Of a stretch of DNA of 64,000 nt, positions 1 to 10,734 are shown in pieces. The notes beneath the pieces are model-generated. The model ran no database searches. It saw only the letters and a program-made list of their open reading frames with translations, and had not been told where the DNA came from. The first letter of the stretch is position 1. Each line of letters begins with the position of its first letter. Origin of the DNA: Nocardioides sp. TF02-7 (GTDB lineage: Bacteria; Actinomycetota; Actinomycetes; Propionibacteriales; Nocardioidaceae); contig NZ_CP092535.1 in NCBI RefSeq assembly GCF_022437945.1, positions 3,100,001 to 3,164,000 of the forward strand. Direction: 5' to 3'. Both the position numbers and the translations under genes were made by a program.

Positions 1-1
1 G

Positions 2-1495
<1,494 letters not shown>

Positions 1496-1531
1496 CCCCG
1501 CCCCACCCCTAGGCTGGCAACGCGAGGAGGT

Positions 1532-3303
1532 GTGGTGCGAGCGGAGGCGGCGCGGTCGAAGGCGCGCGCGTGGCTGCCCAGGGCCGCGCGCGGGCTGGGC
1601 GTCTACGCGGCCTACGTCGTCGTCGCGGCGCTGGTCGTGCTGCCGGTGAGCATCGAGCAGGCGCTCGAGGACGCGCGGTTCGAGGACCGGCTGGGCACCT
1701 TCCCGGTGGAGGTCGAGCTCGCGCACGACGGGCGCTCGACGATCGACACCGGCGTCATGGGGCAGGTCTACTGGGAGCGCACCGGTGCCGGGGGTTCGGG
1801 GCGCGGATCACGGTGACCGGGCCGCCCGAGGCGGGCGGGACGCTGTCGTCGTACGTCTCGCCCCGCTTCCTGCAGGCCAACGCGGCGTTCGTCAACGACC
1901 CGGCCGAGGTGGCCCGCAGCTACGGCGCCGAGCTGCGCTCGCAGGTCGTGCAGCGGACGATCGTCTACGGCCTGGCCGTGGCCGCGGTCGGCGGGCTGCT
2001 GCTGATGGCGCTGTTCCGCGGTGGGGCGCCACCGGTGCCGGCGCGGTGGTCGGGCACCCGCGGCCGGCGGGTCGCGGCGCGTGCCGGCTACGTCGTGGGC
2101 GCGGTGGTGGTCTCGACCGCCGTGGCGTCGGTGCTCTTCGCCCGGTGGGACGCCCGGGACGCCGCCGACGAGGGCTATGCGATGCCGGGCGTCGAGGGCC
2201 TGTCGTTCAGCAGTCCGCAGACGCGGGAGGTCGCGCAGCAGGTGCGGCCGTTCATCGAGAAGAACACCACCCGGATCGAGGCGCGGGCCGCGCAGTACCG
2301 GGACGCCACCCGGGAGAACCTCGAGCGGATCATCCCGTCGGAGGCCGAGGAGCTGGCGCCGCGCGAGGGCGAGGTCGTCGTCGTCGCGGAGGCCGACCCG
2401 CAGGGGAGCCAGGTGGCGACCGACGCGCGGGTCCCGCTCTACGACCTGCTGCGCGAGCACCTCGGTGCGGACGCGGTGGTGGTGCGGACGATCTCCGGCG
2501 ACATCTCCTCCAACGGCACGGTCGCCGAGGACGGGTTCGTACGCGACGAGGCGGCCGCCTCCGGCGAGATCCCGACCGTGGCCGTCAAGGGCGACCACGA
2601 CTCCGAGGCGACCGTCGAGCAGCTGGAGGACGGCGGCGCGACGGTCGTCGACCGCACCGTCGAGGAGGTCGGCGGGATCCTCGTCTCCGGTGCTGCCGAC
2701 CCGGCGTTCAAGTCGCTCTTCGGCGGCCTGGTCAACAACGACAGCGGCGTCACCCAGCACGAGCGCGGGGAGGACCTGCGCGGCGTGGTCGAGGAGGAGG
2801 CCGCCGAGGAGGAGCGCGGGCTCGTGGTCGTGGTGCACCAACCGGCCACCGCCGCCGGCTACCTCGGGGTCGACGCCGTCACCGAGCTCGACCCGGCCCA
2901 GGAGCGGCCCACCACCCCGGCCGACGACGGCATCGGCGACCTGCCGCCGGGCATCGTCAACATCGGCCACCGGCACGACGCCGAGCCGCCGCGGGTCGTC
3001 TGGAACACCGACGGGTCGCAGGTGACGTGGACGGTCGTCAACCAGCTCGGCACCTCCGGCGGGGTGGAGGAGACGCCGACCTTCAACCGCTTCTCCACGC
3101 CGTTCTCCACCCCGCTGAAGGACGTGACCGTGCAGCTGCAGTACGTCAACCCCGACACCGGCCTGCAGACCGGCTACGCGTCGATCGTCCTCAGCCCCGA
3201 CGGCGACGTCACCGTCGAGCGGCGCGTCGACGTCGGGCTCCCGGGCGGCGAGCCCGGCGACCCCGACGACTACCCCGGCGTGGAGCCGCCCGACGCGCGC
3301 TGA
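1532..3303 (+). CDS. membrane-anchored metallophosphoesterase-like protein (frame broken at 1790-1794)
   Basis: An N-terminal transmembrane helix (about residues 22-42) is followed by a short outer segment, two more helices (IVYGLAVAAVGGLLLMAL and a YVVGAVVVSTAVASVLF stretch) and a long C-terminal domain. That domain carries calcineurin-like phosphoesterase signatures: SGD...NG, KGDHDSE in the GNHD position, a lone VVVVHQP histidine and IGHRHD in the GHxH position. I could not find a clean first DxH motif. The extreme C-terminus is acidic and proline/glycine rich. GTG at 1532 or 1535 follows GAGGAGG. The reading frame changes at the five-G run 1790-1794; six Gs would join both halves (TGAGGFGARITV). 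The substrate is unknown; catalysis is not certain because motif I is degenerate. Confidence 0.7.
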
Positions 3304-3339
3304 GCGTCGGGCGGCTCCTGCCCCCCGTCGGTCAGGCGG

Positions 3340-5347
3340 TCAGGCGGGCTGGACGGCGCCGAGGATCTCCAGCACCTCGTCCGTGGACGCCGCGGACTCG
3401 AGCCGGGCCACCTGGTCGGCGTCGGCGAAGATCTCCGCGATCCGCTGCAGCACCTTGAGGTGGTCGTCACCGGCGGCGGCGACGCCGACGACGAACTTCA
3501 CCTGCTTGCCGTTCCAGTCGACCCCCTGCGGGTAGCGCACGAACGACAGCGCCGTGCGGCGGATCGAGGGCTTGGCCTCGTTGGTGCCGTGGGGGAGGGC
3601 GAGCAGGTTGCCCATGTAGGTCGACACCGACCGCTCCCGGGCGTGCATCGCGGCGACGTACGACCCGTCGACCGCGCCCGCTGCGACCAGCAGCTCGCCC
3701 GCCGTCGTGATCGCGTCGTCGCGGGTGCCGACGGCGTCGAGCACGACCGAGGCCGCGTCGAGCACGGGCCGCTCGTCGCTGCCGCCGGTTGTCGCGGCCG
3801 CCGGCTCAGGAGCCGCCGGCGGCCCGTCACCGCCCGCGCTGCGCCGGCGCACCAGGTCGACGATGTCGTCGTAGGCCGGCGACTGCATGAAGTTCTCCAC
3901 CGAGACGTGCACGGCGGAGCCCGCGTGCTGGCGGGCACGGTCGGTGAGGTCGCGGTGGGAGACGACGAGGTCGAAGTCGTCGGTGAGGTTGGCGATCGCC
4001 CGGTTGACCACGGTGACCTCCTCGTGGCCGGCGCCGTGGATCTTCTTCCGCAGCACCGACGCACCCATGGCGGAGGACCCCATGCCCGCGTCGCAGGCGA
4101 AGGCGATGGAGCGGATGGGACCGGTCGCCAGGTCCGTGGCCCGGTCGATGACTCCGTCCTTGGCCCCGGTCAGCGCCGACGCCACCGACGACCGCTTGCC
4201 CTTGTTGGCCTCCATCCGCGCGGTGGCGCCCGCCAGGTCGCCGTCGTCGTCGCCCTTCTCGATCTTGAGCAGGAAGGAAGCCACCGCGAACGTGACGAGG
4301 GCGGCGCCGAACACGCTGAGCGTCACGCCGAGGTAGTCGCCCCGCGCGGTCTGCGCGTAGACCGCGAACACCGAGCCCGGCGCCGACGGGGCCCGCAGCC
4401 CCACGTCGAACGCGACGTTGATCGCCACGCCCGTCATGCCGCCGGCGATCATCGCGAGGATGAGCTTGGGCTTCATCAGCACGTAGGGGAAGTAGATCTC
4501 GTGGATGCCGCCGAAGAAGTGGATGACCGCGGCGCCCGGGGCGGTCGCCTTCGCGACCCCGCGGCCGAACAACGTGAACGCCAGCAGCAGGCCGAGGCCC
4601 GGACCCGGGTTGGCCTCGAGCAGGAACAGCACCGACTTGCCCGTCTCGCCTGCCTCCTGGAGGCCGAGCGGCGTCAGCACGCCGTGGTTGATGGCGTTGT
4701 TGAGGAACAGCACCTTCGCCGGCTCGATCAGCAGCGACGTCAGCGGCAGCAGGTTGTTGTCGACCAGCGTCTTCACCAGGTCGCCGGCGACGTCCATGAC
4801 CCCGTTGACCAGACGGGCCACCCCGACGAAGCCGACCAGGGCCATCACGAAGGCCGTGATGCCGGCCGAGAACATGTTGACGAGCATCTCGAAGCCGGCC
4901 TTGACCTTGCCCTCCCAGAGGGCGTCGAGCCGCTTCATGACGTAGGCCGACAGCGGGCCCATGATCATCGCGCCGATGAACATGTGCACCTGGCCGCGCG
5001 GGTCCTCGCCCGGGGCCAGCGAGGCGTTGAACTCGGCGATCAGGAAGTCGGACCCGGCGATGACGCCCAGCGTCGCGAACGCGCCGACCACCGCGCCGCG
5101 GTCGCCGTAGACCATCCGGCCGCCGGTGACGGCGATCAGGACGGGCAGCAGGTAGTGGATCGCCGGGCCGACCATCGTGGCCAGGTCGGCGTTGGGCAGC
5201 CAGCCCACGTCGATGAAAGAGGGCGGTCAGCAGTCCCCACGCGATCAGCGCCGGGATGTTGGGCATGATCATGTTCGAGAGGAAGGTGCCGAAGCGCTGC
5301 ACCTGGACCCGTACCCCGCTCCGGGGCGTCGTCACCTGCGTGGACAT
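3340..5347 (-). CDS. mtlA: PTS mannitol-type transporter EIICBA (frame broken at 5216-5218)
   Basis: Takes up and phosphorylates a hexitol at the membrane. Order: EIIC (about residues 1-340) with [21 protein letters not shown] at the start and the mannitol-type [13 protein letters not shown] loop, EIIB with the phosphocysteine in [12 protein letters not shown] (about residue 415), a Pro/Ala linker, and EIIA with the phosphohistidine in [12 protein letters not shown] (about residue 586). The length of about 668 residues is the full IICBA size. The frame slips at an AAA run on the + strand (5216-5218); one base fewer restores [13 protein letters not shown]. It is transcribed away from the dehydrogenase/DeoR pair. 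Mannitol is the family assignment; the neighbouring dehydrogenase is not MtlD, so the true substrate may be another polyol. Confidence 0.88.
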
Positions 5348-5518
5348 CGTGAACCTCCGGCGAGCACCGTGTGACTGACGTCACGTGATCTGTGAATGTC
5401 TTTGTATCGCTGTTGTTTCGGGTGGTCAAGAGGCAAAAACCAACAGGGTCAAAGACCGAAGCCACGAATATGCGGTACATTGCGGCTGTCCGAGTCGTCG
5501 ACCAGCCCGGAGGGCACC
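5348..5518. promoter_or_regulatory. divergent control region of the polyol PTS genes
   Basis: This is AT-richer than its surroundings. It holds the palindrome TGACGTCA at 5376-5383 and two direct copies of GGTCAA (5424-5429, 5447-5452) 23 bases apart. The second copy is preceded by CAACAGGG, which resembles the repeats in front of the 1-phosphofructokinase gene. GGAGGG at about 5509-5514 is the ribosome binding site for the gene starting at 5519. DeoR-family control is inferred, not shown. Confidence 0.45.
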
Positions 5519-6577
5519 ATGAAGGCACTGCGCTTCTACGCACCCGAGGACGTGCGGGTGGAGGACGTCCCCGAGCCGGTCTGCGGGCCCGACGAGGTCA
5601 AGCTCCGGGTCCGCAACTGCTCCACCTGCGGCACGGACGTCAAGATCCTCCACAACGGTCACCAGAACCTCACCCCGCCGCGGATCACCGGCCACGAGAT
5701 CGCCGGCGAGGTGGTCGAGGTCGGCGCCGACGTCAACGCGGCGTACGGCGCGGACTGGGCGGTCGGCGACCGGGTCCAGGTGATCGCCGCCGTGCCCTGC
5801 GGCGAGTGCCACGAGTGCCGCAAGGGGTGGATGGCGGTCTGCCAGAACCAGACCTCGGTCGGCTACCAGTACGACGGCGGCTTCGCGGAGTACATGGTCG
5901 TCCCGCGGCAGGTGCTCAGGGTCGACGGCCTCAACCGGATCCCCGAGGGCGTCGGCTTCCCGGAGGCGTCCGCGGCGGAGCCTCTCGCCTGTGCGATCAA
6001 CGCCCAGGAGCTGCTCGGCATCGAGCAGGGCGACACGGTCGTCGTGTTCGGGGCCGGCCCGATCGGCTGCATGCACATCCGCCTCGCCCGTGGAGTCCAC
6101 GGCGCGGGCCGGGTGTTCCTCGTCGACGTCAACGCGGACCGGCTGGCCATGTCCGCCGACGCCGTGCACCCCGACGAGGTGATCGACGCGTCCCAGGTCG
6201 ACGTCGTCGAGCGGGTCCTCGAGCTCACCGGCGGACGCGGGGCCGACGTCGTGATCACCGCGACCGCGGCCAACGTCACCCAGGAGCAGGCGATCTCGAT
6301 GGCCGCCCGCAACGGGCGGATCTCGTTCTTCGGCGGCCTCCCGAAGACCGACCCGTTCATCCGGTGCGACTCCAACCTCGTGCACTACCGCCAGCTGCAC
6401 ATCCACGGCGCCAACGGCTCGGCCCCCGAGCACAACAAGCGGGCGCTCGACTACATCGCGGGCGGCCAGGTGCCGGTGGCCGACCTGATCACCGAGCACG
6501 TCCCGCTCGAGCGGGTGCTCGACGCGTTCTCGATCGTCGAGAAGGGCGCCGCCATCAAGGTGACCGTCGAGCCCTGA
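5519..6577 (+). CDS. Zn-dependent medium-chain alcohol/polyol dehydrogenase
   Basis: GroES-like N-terminal half with the catalytic zinc site CSTCGTD (Cys near residue 37), the GHEIAGEVVEVG segment and the structural-zinc cysteines CGECHECRKGWMAVC, followed by a Rossmann half with VFGAGPIGCMH. The length of 352 residues is typical of sorbitol, threitol, galactitol-1-phosphate or iditol dehydrogenases. ATG 5519 has a good GGAGGG site; the frame continues upstream but the extra residues match nothing in the family. It sits between a mannitol-type EII and a DeoR regulator with 31 bases to the latter, so it probably oxidises the imported sugar-alcohol phosphate to a ketose phosphate. The exact substrate cannot be read from sequence. 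Confidence 0.85.
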   Translation: MKALRFYAPEDVRVEDVPEPVCGPDEVKLRVRNCSTCGTDVKILHNGHQNLTPPRITGHEIAGEVVEVGADVNAAYGADWAVGDRVQVIAAVPCGECHECRKGWMAVCQNQTSVGYQYDGGFAEYMVVPRQVLRVDGLNRIPEGVGFPEASAAEPLACAINAQELLGIEQGDTVVVFGAGPIGCMHIRLARGVHGAGRVFLVDVNADRLAMSADAVHPDEVIDASQVDVVERVLELTGGRGADVVITATAANVTQEQAISMAARNGRISFFGGLPKTDPFIRCDSNLVHYRQLHIHGANGSAPEHNKRALDYIAGGQVPVADLITEHVPLERVLDAFSIVEKGAAIKVTVEP

Positions 6578-6608
6578 GGGCGGCCGGCGTCCGTGATAGG
6601 ACATCCCC

Positions 6609-7373
6609 GTGTACGCCGAGGAGCGCCAGCAGGCGATCGCGCAGCTGGTGACCGAGACCGGCCGCTGGTCCGTCAACGACCTCGCGGCCCGGTTCGACGT
6701 GACGACGGAGACCGTGCGCCGGGACCTCTCGGCGCTGGAGCGGATCGGGCTGGTCCGCCGGGTCCACGGCGGCGCCGTCGCCGGCGACCGGCTGGCCGTC
6801 ATCGACACCGCACTGGGGGAGCGCGACGTCGCGCACGCGGAGGAGAAGGAGCGGATCGCGCAGGCCGCGCTGGTGCAGCTGCCGACCGCCGGCGGGTCGA
6901 TCCTGCTCGACGCCGGGACGACCACCTCGCGGCTCGCGGCCGCGCTGCCGGCCGACCTGCCGCTCGTCGTCGCCACCCACGCCGTGCCGATCGCGGCCCG
7001 GCTGGCGCCGCGCGCGCACCTGGACGTCCACCTGCTGCCGGGCCGGGTGCGGACGACGACGCAGGCGGCGGTCGGGGCCGACACCGTCGCCGCCCTGGCC
7101 GACCTGCGGGCGGACGTCGCCTTCGTCGGCACCAACGGGCTGACCCTCGACCACGGGCTGTCGACCCCCGACGTCGACGAGGCGGCCGTCAAGCGCGCCA
7201 TGGTGCGGGGGGCCCGCCGGGTCGTCGTCCTCGCCGACTCCTCCAAGATCGGCGTCGAGAGCCCGGTCCGGTTCGCGACCATCGAGCAGCTCGACGTGCT
7301 CGTCACCGACCGGATCGACGAGGCCGAGCGGCTCGCGCTGGAGGAGGCCGGCGTCGAGGTGGTCCTCGCCTGA
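6609..7373 (+). CDS. DeoR/GlpR-family transcriptional regulator
   Basis: The N-terminal winged helix (residues about 4-58) carries the DeoR signature: LAARFDVTTETVRRDLSALE and RVHGGA. The C-terminal sugar-phosphate isomerase-like sensor domain contains LLDAGTTT and FVGTNGL and ends with ADSSKIG. The 254 residues are the usual length. It starts with GTG 31 bases after the dehydrogenase and is almost certainly cotranscribed with it. It is the obvious candidate repressor for the surrounding PTS genes, including the repeats at 9110-9139, with a phosphorylated sugar as inducer. The ligand is unknown. Confidence 0.88.
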   Translation: MYAEERQQAIAQLVTETGRWSVNDLAARFDVTTETVRRDLSALERIGLVRRVHGGAVAGDRLAVIDTALGERDVAHAEEKERIAQAALVQLPTAGGSILLDAGTTTSRLAAALPADLPLVVATHAVPIAARLAPRAHLDVHLLPGRVRTTTQAAVGADTVAALADLRADVAFVGTNGLTLDHGLSTPDVDEAAVKRAMVRGARRVVVLADSSKIGVESPVRFATIEQLDVLVTDRIDEAERLALEEAGVEVVLA

Positions 7374-7393
7374 CGTCGTCGGGCGGGCCGCGG

Positions 7394-9076
7394 TCAGGCG
7401 GGCGCAGCGGCCGCCTGCACGTCGCGGGCGGCCTGACGGGCCGCTGCCGGGTCCTCCGCGGCGAGGGCGGCCTCCGCCATCGCCTCGCAGTCGGCGTATG
7501 TCGTCCGTGCCAGGCGCGCGCCGACCGGCCGGACGGCCGCTGCCGCCATCGACAGCGACGTCACCCCCATGCCGACCAGCACCGCGGCCAGCAGCGGGTC
7601 GGCGGCGGCCTCGCCGCACACGCCGACCGGCTTCCCGGCCTCGCGGCCCGCGGCGGCGGTGATCGCGACCAGGTGCAGCACCGCCGGCTGCCAGGGGTCG
7701 GTGAGGTGCGCGAGGTCGCTGGCCATCCGGTCGGCCGCCATCGTGTACTGCGTCAGGTCGTTGGTGCCGATCGAGAGGAAGTCGACCTCGGCGAGCAGCT
7801 GGTGGGCCAGCAGCGCCGCGCTCGGCACCTCCACCATCACCCCCGCCCGCAGGCCGCGGTCGCGGACGGCGGTCGCGAAGTCCCGCGCCTCGGCCGCGGT
7901 CGCGACCATCGGTGCCATCACCCAGGTCTCCGTGCCGGTGCGGCGGGCCGCCTCGGCGACGGCGTCGAGCTGGCGGTGCAGCAGGCCGGGGTCGTCGAAG
8001 GAGAGCCGGAGGCCGCGGACGCCGAGGGCGGGGTTCTCCTCGTCGGGGTGGGTCGCGAAGCTGATCGGCTTGTCGGAGCCGGCGTCGAGGGTGCGGACGA
8101 CGACCGGCCGGCCGTGGCCGTAGGCCGCCAGCACGTCGGTGTAGATGGCGGCCTGCTCCTCGACGGTGGGTTCCTGGTCCCGGTTGAGGAAGCACAGCTC
8201 GGTCCGGAACAGCCCCACCCCGGCGACCGGCTCGCCCGCCGCCGCCGTCGCCGAGGCGGCGTCGGCGACGTTGGCCATCAGCTTCACCTCGCGGCCGTCG
8301 GCCGTCCGGCCCGGTCCGGTCCAGGCGGCGAGCGCCGCGCGCTCCTCCCGGTCGGCGGCGACCCGCGCCTCGGCGTCACCGGGGTCCGGGTCCACCTCCA
8401 CGACCCCGCTGGCGCCGTCCACGAGCACCCGGGTGCCCGGCTCCACGCCGAGGACGCCGGCCACGCCGACGACGCACGGGATGCCGAGCTGGCGGGCGAT
8501 GATCGCGGTGTGGCTCGTGGGCCCACCGCGCTCGGTGGCCAGCGCGACGACGAGGGCCGGGTCGAGCACCGCGGTGTCCGCGGGGGCGAGGTCGGCGGCG
8601 ACGAGCACGGACGGCTCCTCGGGCACCGGCACGCCCGGTTCGGGCTCGCCGACGACGTGGGCGAGGAGCCGGCCGTGGATGTCGCGGAGGTCGGTGGCCC
8701 GCTCGGCCATCAGCCCGCCCATGCTGGTGAACAGGCCGACGAAGTGCTCGACGGCGTTGCCGATCGCGGTGAGCAGGTCGTTGCCGGCCTGGAGCTGCTG
8801 GGCGACCGTCGAGCGCAGCCCGCGGTCGGTGACCAGGCCGGCGCTCGCCGCGAGCACCTGCGCGGTCGCGCCGCTCGCGGCGCCCGCCTTCCGCTCGAAG
8901 CCGGCGGCGACAGCCGCGACCGCGGCGTCGTACGCCGCGAGCGCGGCGTCGTCGTCGGGGAAGCCGCCGTCCCCGAACCGGTCGATCGCCGCGGGGGAGA
9001 CCTCGCTGCTCGCGACGAGGGCGGGGCCGAGCGCGACGCCGGCGACGACGGGGGTGCCGTGGAGGGTGGTGACCAT
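7394..9076 (-). CDS. ptsI: PTS enzyme I (phosphoenolpyruvate-protein phosphotransferase)
   Basis: Transfers phosphate from PEP to HPr. The swivelling domain holds the phosphohistidine in GGPTSHTAI (about residue 190); the PEP-binding barrel shows LFRTELCFLNR, LDAGSDKP, GVRGLRLSF, MVEVPSAALLAHQLLAEVD and SIGTNDLTQY, and the catalytic cysteine is in VGVCGEAAAD. The 560 residues are full length. The frame is open 12 codons further upstream; I chose ATG at 9076 because the family begins with a short strand leading into GTPVVAGVALGPA. It lies head to head with the 1-phosphofructokinase gene across an 86-base control region. Confidence 0.95.
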   Translation of the reverse strand: MVTTLHGTPVVAGVALGPALVASSEVSPAAIDRFGDGGFPDDDAALAAYDAAVAAVAAGFERKAGAASGATAQVLAASAGLVTDRGLRSTVAQQLQAGNDLLTAIGNAVEHFVGLFTSMGGLMAERATDLRDIHGRLLAHVVGEPEPGVPVPEEPSVLVAADLAPADTAVLDPALVVALATERGGPTSHTAIIARQLGIPCVVGVAGVLGVEPGTRVLVDGASGVVEVDPDPGDAEARVAADREERAALAAWTGPGRTADGREVKLMANVADAASATAAAGEPVAGVGLFRTELCFLNRDQEPTVEEQAAIYTDVLAAYGHGRPVVVRTLDAGSDKPISFATHPDEENPALGVRGLRLSFDDPGLLHRQLDAVAEAARRTGTETWVMAPMVATAAEARDFATAVRDRGLRAGVMVEVPSAALLAHQLLAEVDFLSIGTNDLTQYTMAADRMASDLAHLTDPWQPAVLHLVAITAAAGREAGKPVGVCGEAAADPLLAAVLVGMGVTSLSMAAAAVRPVGARLARTTYADCEAMAEAALAAEDPAAARQAARDVQAAAAPA

Positions 9077-9101
9077 GCTCACACCGTAAGCCCGGTGCGC
9101 C

Positions 9102-9139
9102 TTGACAATCAACAGAAACGGGCATAGAACAACACAAAC
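9102..9139 (+). promoter_or_regulatory. promoter with twin operator repeats, ptsI/fruK intergenic
   Basis: TTGACA at 9102-9107 and TAGAAC at 9125-9130 are 17 bases apart, reading toward the kinase gene. Two direct repeats of CAACANAAAC lie at 9110-9119 and 9130-9139, exactly 20 bases start to start (two helical turns); the first fills the spacer and the second abuts the -10. This is the arrangement expected for repression by a DeoR-type protein. The other strand serves ptsI, so both genes could be controlled together. Confidence 0.6.
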
Positions 9140-9162
9140 GCAGATCGGATCGAGGAGGGCCC

Positions 9163-10113
9163 GTGATCGTCACCGTCACGCCCAACCCGAGCGTCGACCG
9201 CACGGTCGAGCTGCCCGGGCAGCTGTCGCGTGGCGCGGTCCACCGCGTGTCCTCGGCCACCGACCAGCCGGGCGGCAAGGGCGTCAACATCTCGCGCGCC
9301 TGCGTGGCCGCCGGGGTGTCGACGCTCGCGGTGCTGCCGGTGGAGGCCGAGGACCCGTTCGTCCGGGAGCTGCACCGCCTCGGCGTACCCTGCCTGCCCG
9401 TGCCGCCGGCGGGTCCGATGCGGGTCAACCTGACGATCACCGAGCCCGACGGGACCACGACCAAGCTCAACGCCGCCGGCGCCGACGCCACCCCGGCCGA
9501 GCTGGAGGCGCTCGCCGTCGCCGTGCTCGGCCGCCCGGCCGAGGGTTGGGTCGTGCTCGCCGGCTCGCTCCCGCCCGGGGCGCCGACGGGGTGGTACGCC
9601 GACCTGGCCGCGCGATTGCGCGCCGACGGCCGCCGGGTGGCGGTCGACACCAGCGACGCACCCCTGACCGCGGTGGTCGCCGCGCTGCGGCCGGAGACCG
9701 CGCCCGCGCTCCTCAAGCCCAACGCCGAGGAGCTGGCCACCGCGACCGGGGAGGACCCGGTCGCGCTGGAGGCCGACCCGGCGCGGGTCGCCGCGGTCGC
9801 CCGCTCCCTCGTCGACCGCGGCGTCGGGGCAGTGCTCGCCACCCTCGGTCCGGGCGGTGCCGTGCTGGTCGACCCGAGCGGCGCCTGGCACGCGCGGCCG
9901 CCGGACACCCGGGTCGTCAGCACCGTCGGCGCGGGCGACGCCAGCCTGTTCGGCTACCTGCGTGCCGACCTCCTCGGCCTGCCCGCCCCCGAGCGGCTGG
10001 CCGCGGCGGTGGCGTTCGGCAGCGCGGCGGCCGGGCTCCCCGGGAGCACCGTGCCGACCCCGGCCGACGTCCGCACCGGCGAGGTCCGCCTCAGCCAGCT
10101 CGACCCCGTCTGA
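9163..10113 (+). CDS. fruK: 1-phosphofructokinase / hexose-1-phosphate kinase (PfkB family)
   Basis: ATP-dependent phosphorylation of fructose 1-phosphate (or a related ketohexose/tagatose phosphate) at C6. It begins MIVTVTPNPSVD, has the GGKGVNISR substrate loop, LKPNAEELA, and the PfkB signature STVGAGDASLFGYL with the catalytic Asp. The 316 residues are normal for FruK/LacC. GTG 9163 follows GAGGAGGG. No fructose EII is in the window, so it may process fructose 1-phosphate made elsewhere, or a ketose phosphate produced from the neighbouring polyol pathway. FruK is the best fit; 6-phosphofructokinase activity cannot be excluded. Confidence 0.85.
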   Translation: MIVTVTPNPSVDRTVELPGQLSRGAVHRVSSATDQPGGKGVNISRACVAAGVSTLAVLPVEAEDPFVRELHRLGVPCLPVPPAGPMRVNLTITEPDGTTTKLNAAGADATPAELEALAVAVLGRPAEGWVVLAGSLPPGAPTGWYADLAARLRADGRRVAVDTSDAPLTAVVAALRPETAPALLKPNAEELATATGEDPVALEADPARVAAVARSLVDRGVGAVLATLGPGGAVLVDPSGAWHARPPDTRVVSTVGAGDASLFGYLRADLLGLPAPERLAAAVAFGSAAAGLPGSTVPTPADVRTGEVRLSQLDPV

Positions 10114-10160
10114 CCGTCCGTCCCGTCCAGCCCAGCACCCGCCCAGCACCCGGAGGAAGC

Positions 10161-10460
10161 ATGCACACCAAGACCGTCGTCGTCGGCTCGGCCGTCGGGC
10201 TCCACGCCCGCCCCGCCGCGATCATCTCCCCAGGCAGCGGCCGACCTCGGCTCGGACGTGACGATCGGCCTCCCCGGAGGCGCGCCGGTCGACGCCGCCT
10301 CCTCGCTGATGATCATGACGCTGGGGGGCCGGCAAGGGAGCGGAGGTGGAGGTGAGCGGGGAGGTCGAGTCCGACGTCGACGCGATCGCCCGGCTCGTGG
10401 AGCAGGACCTCGACGCGGAGGACGCCCCCCGGGGCCGACGTGTCGTCGCCGTCGGCCTGA
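10161..10460 (+). CDS. ptsH: HPr phosphocarrier protein (three frame breaks)
   Basis: Starts MHTKTVVVGSAVGLHARPAA with the EI-phosphorylated histidine in GLHARPA (residue 15). The remaining domain is recovered only after correcting three runs: CCCC at 10228-10231, GGGGGG at 10323-10328 and CCCCCC at 10425-10430, each one base too long. The repaired protein continues ADLGSDVTIGLPGG, ASSLMIMTLGAGKGAEVEV, GEVESDVDAIARLVEQDLD and stops at 10458-10460 (about 98 residues). No Ser-46-type regulatory motif is obvious. ATG follows GGAGGAAGC. With EI and the mannitol-type EII it completes a PTS relay encoded in one place. Confidence 0.85.
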
Positions 10461-10734
10461 GCCGAAGGGCGCGGGTCGGGCTGCCGTTGGCGTCGCTCGC
10501 GCCGCCCGGATCCCGCCGGGTGCCGACCCAGGTAAAGAAACGTTGTCACTTCTGGCAGCAACGGACCGACATGGGCGCCGAACCAGCGCTTCTTCGTTTG
10601 GCTGCGAAGCTGTTGCGGGTTCAATCACACTTGGCACTGGACGAATTGCGATCCGTTTGTCCGCCGCAGGGGGCGGGTCGTCGGCGTGGGGAGACGCCGG
10701 TCCGCTCCACCAGTCTGCGGCAGGACGAGGACCA
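10461..10734. other. intergenic region without a recognised gene
   Basis: It has a GC-rich first part after the HPr stop and a less GC-rich second part (about 10530-10660) that probably holds the promoter of the next gene. I see no RNA gene, repeat or convincing ORF. Confidence 0.4.

Noticed and set aside
3983..3996. GGCGATCGCC as another copy of the palindromic element
   Set aside because: Only the ten-base core matches, inside a coding region; the outer arms are missing. The same holds for a similar core near 62783.
5396..5518. Upstream extension of the polyol dehydrogenase
   Set aside because: The extra 41 residues match nothing, cross the AT-rich control region, and ATG 5519 has a proper ribosome site.
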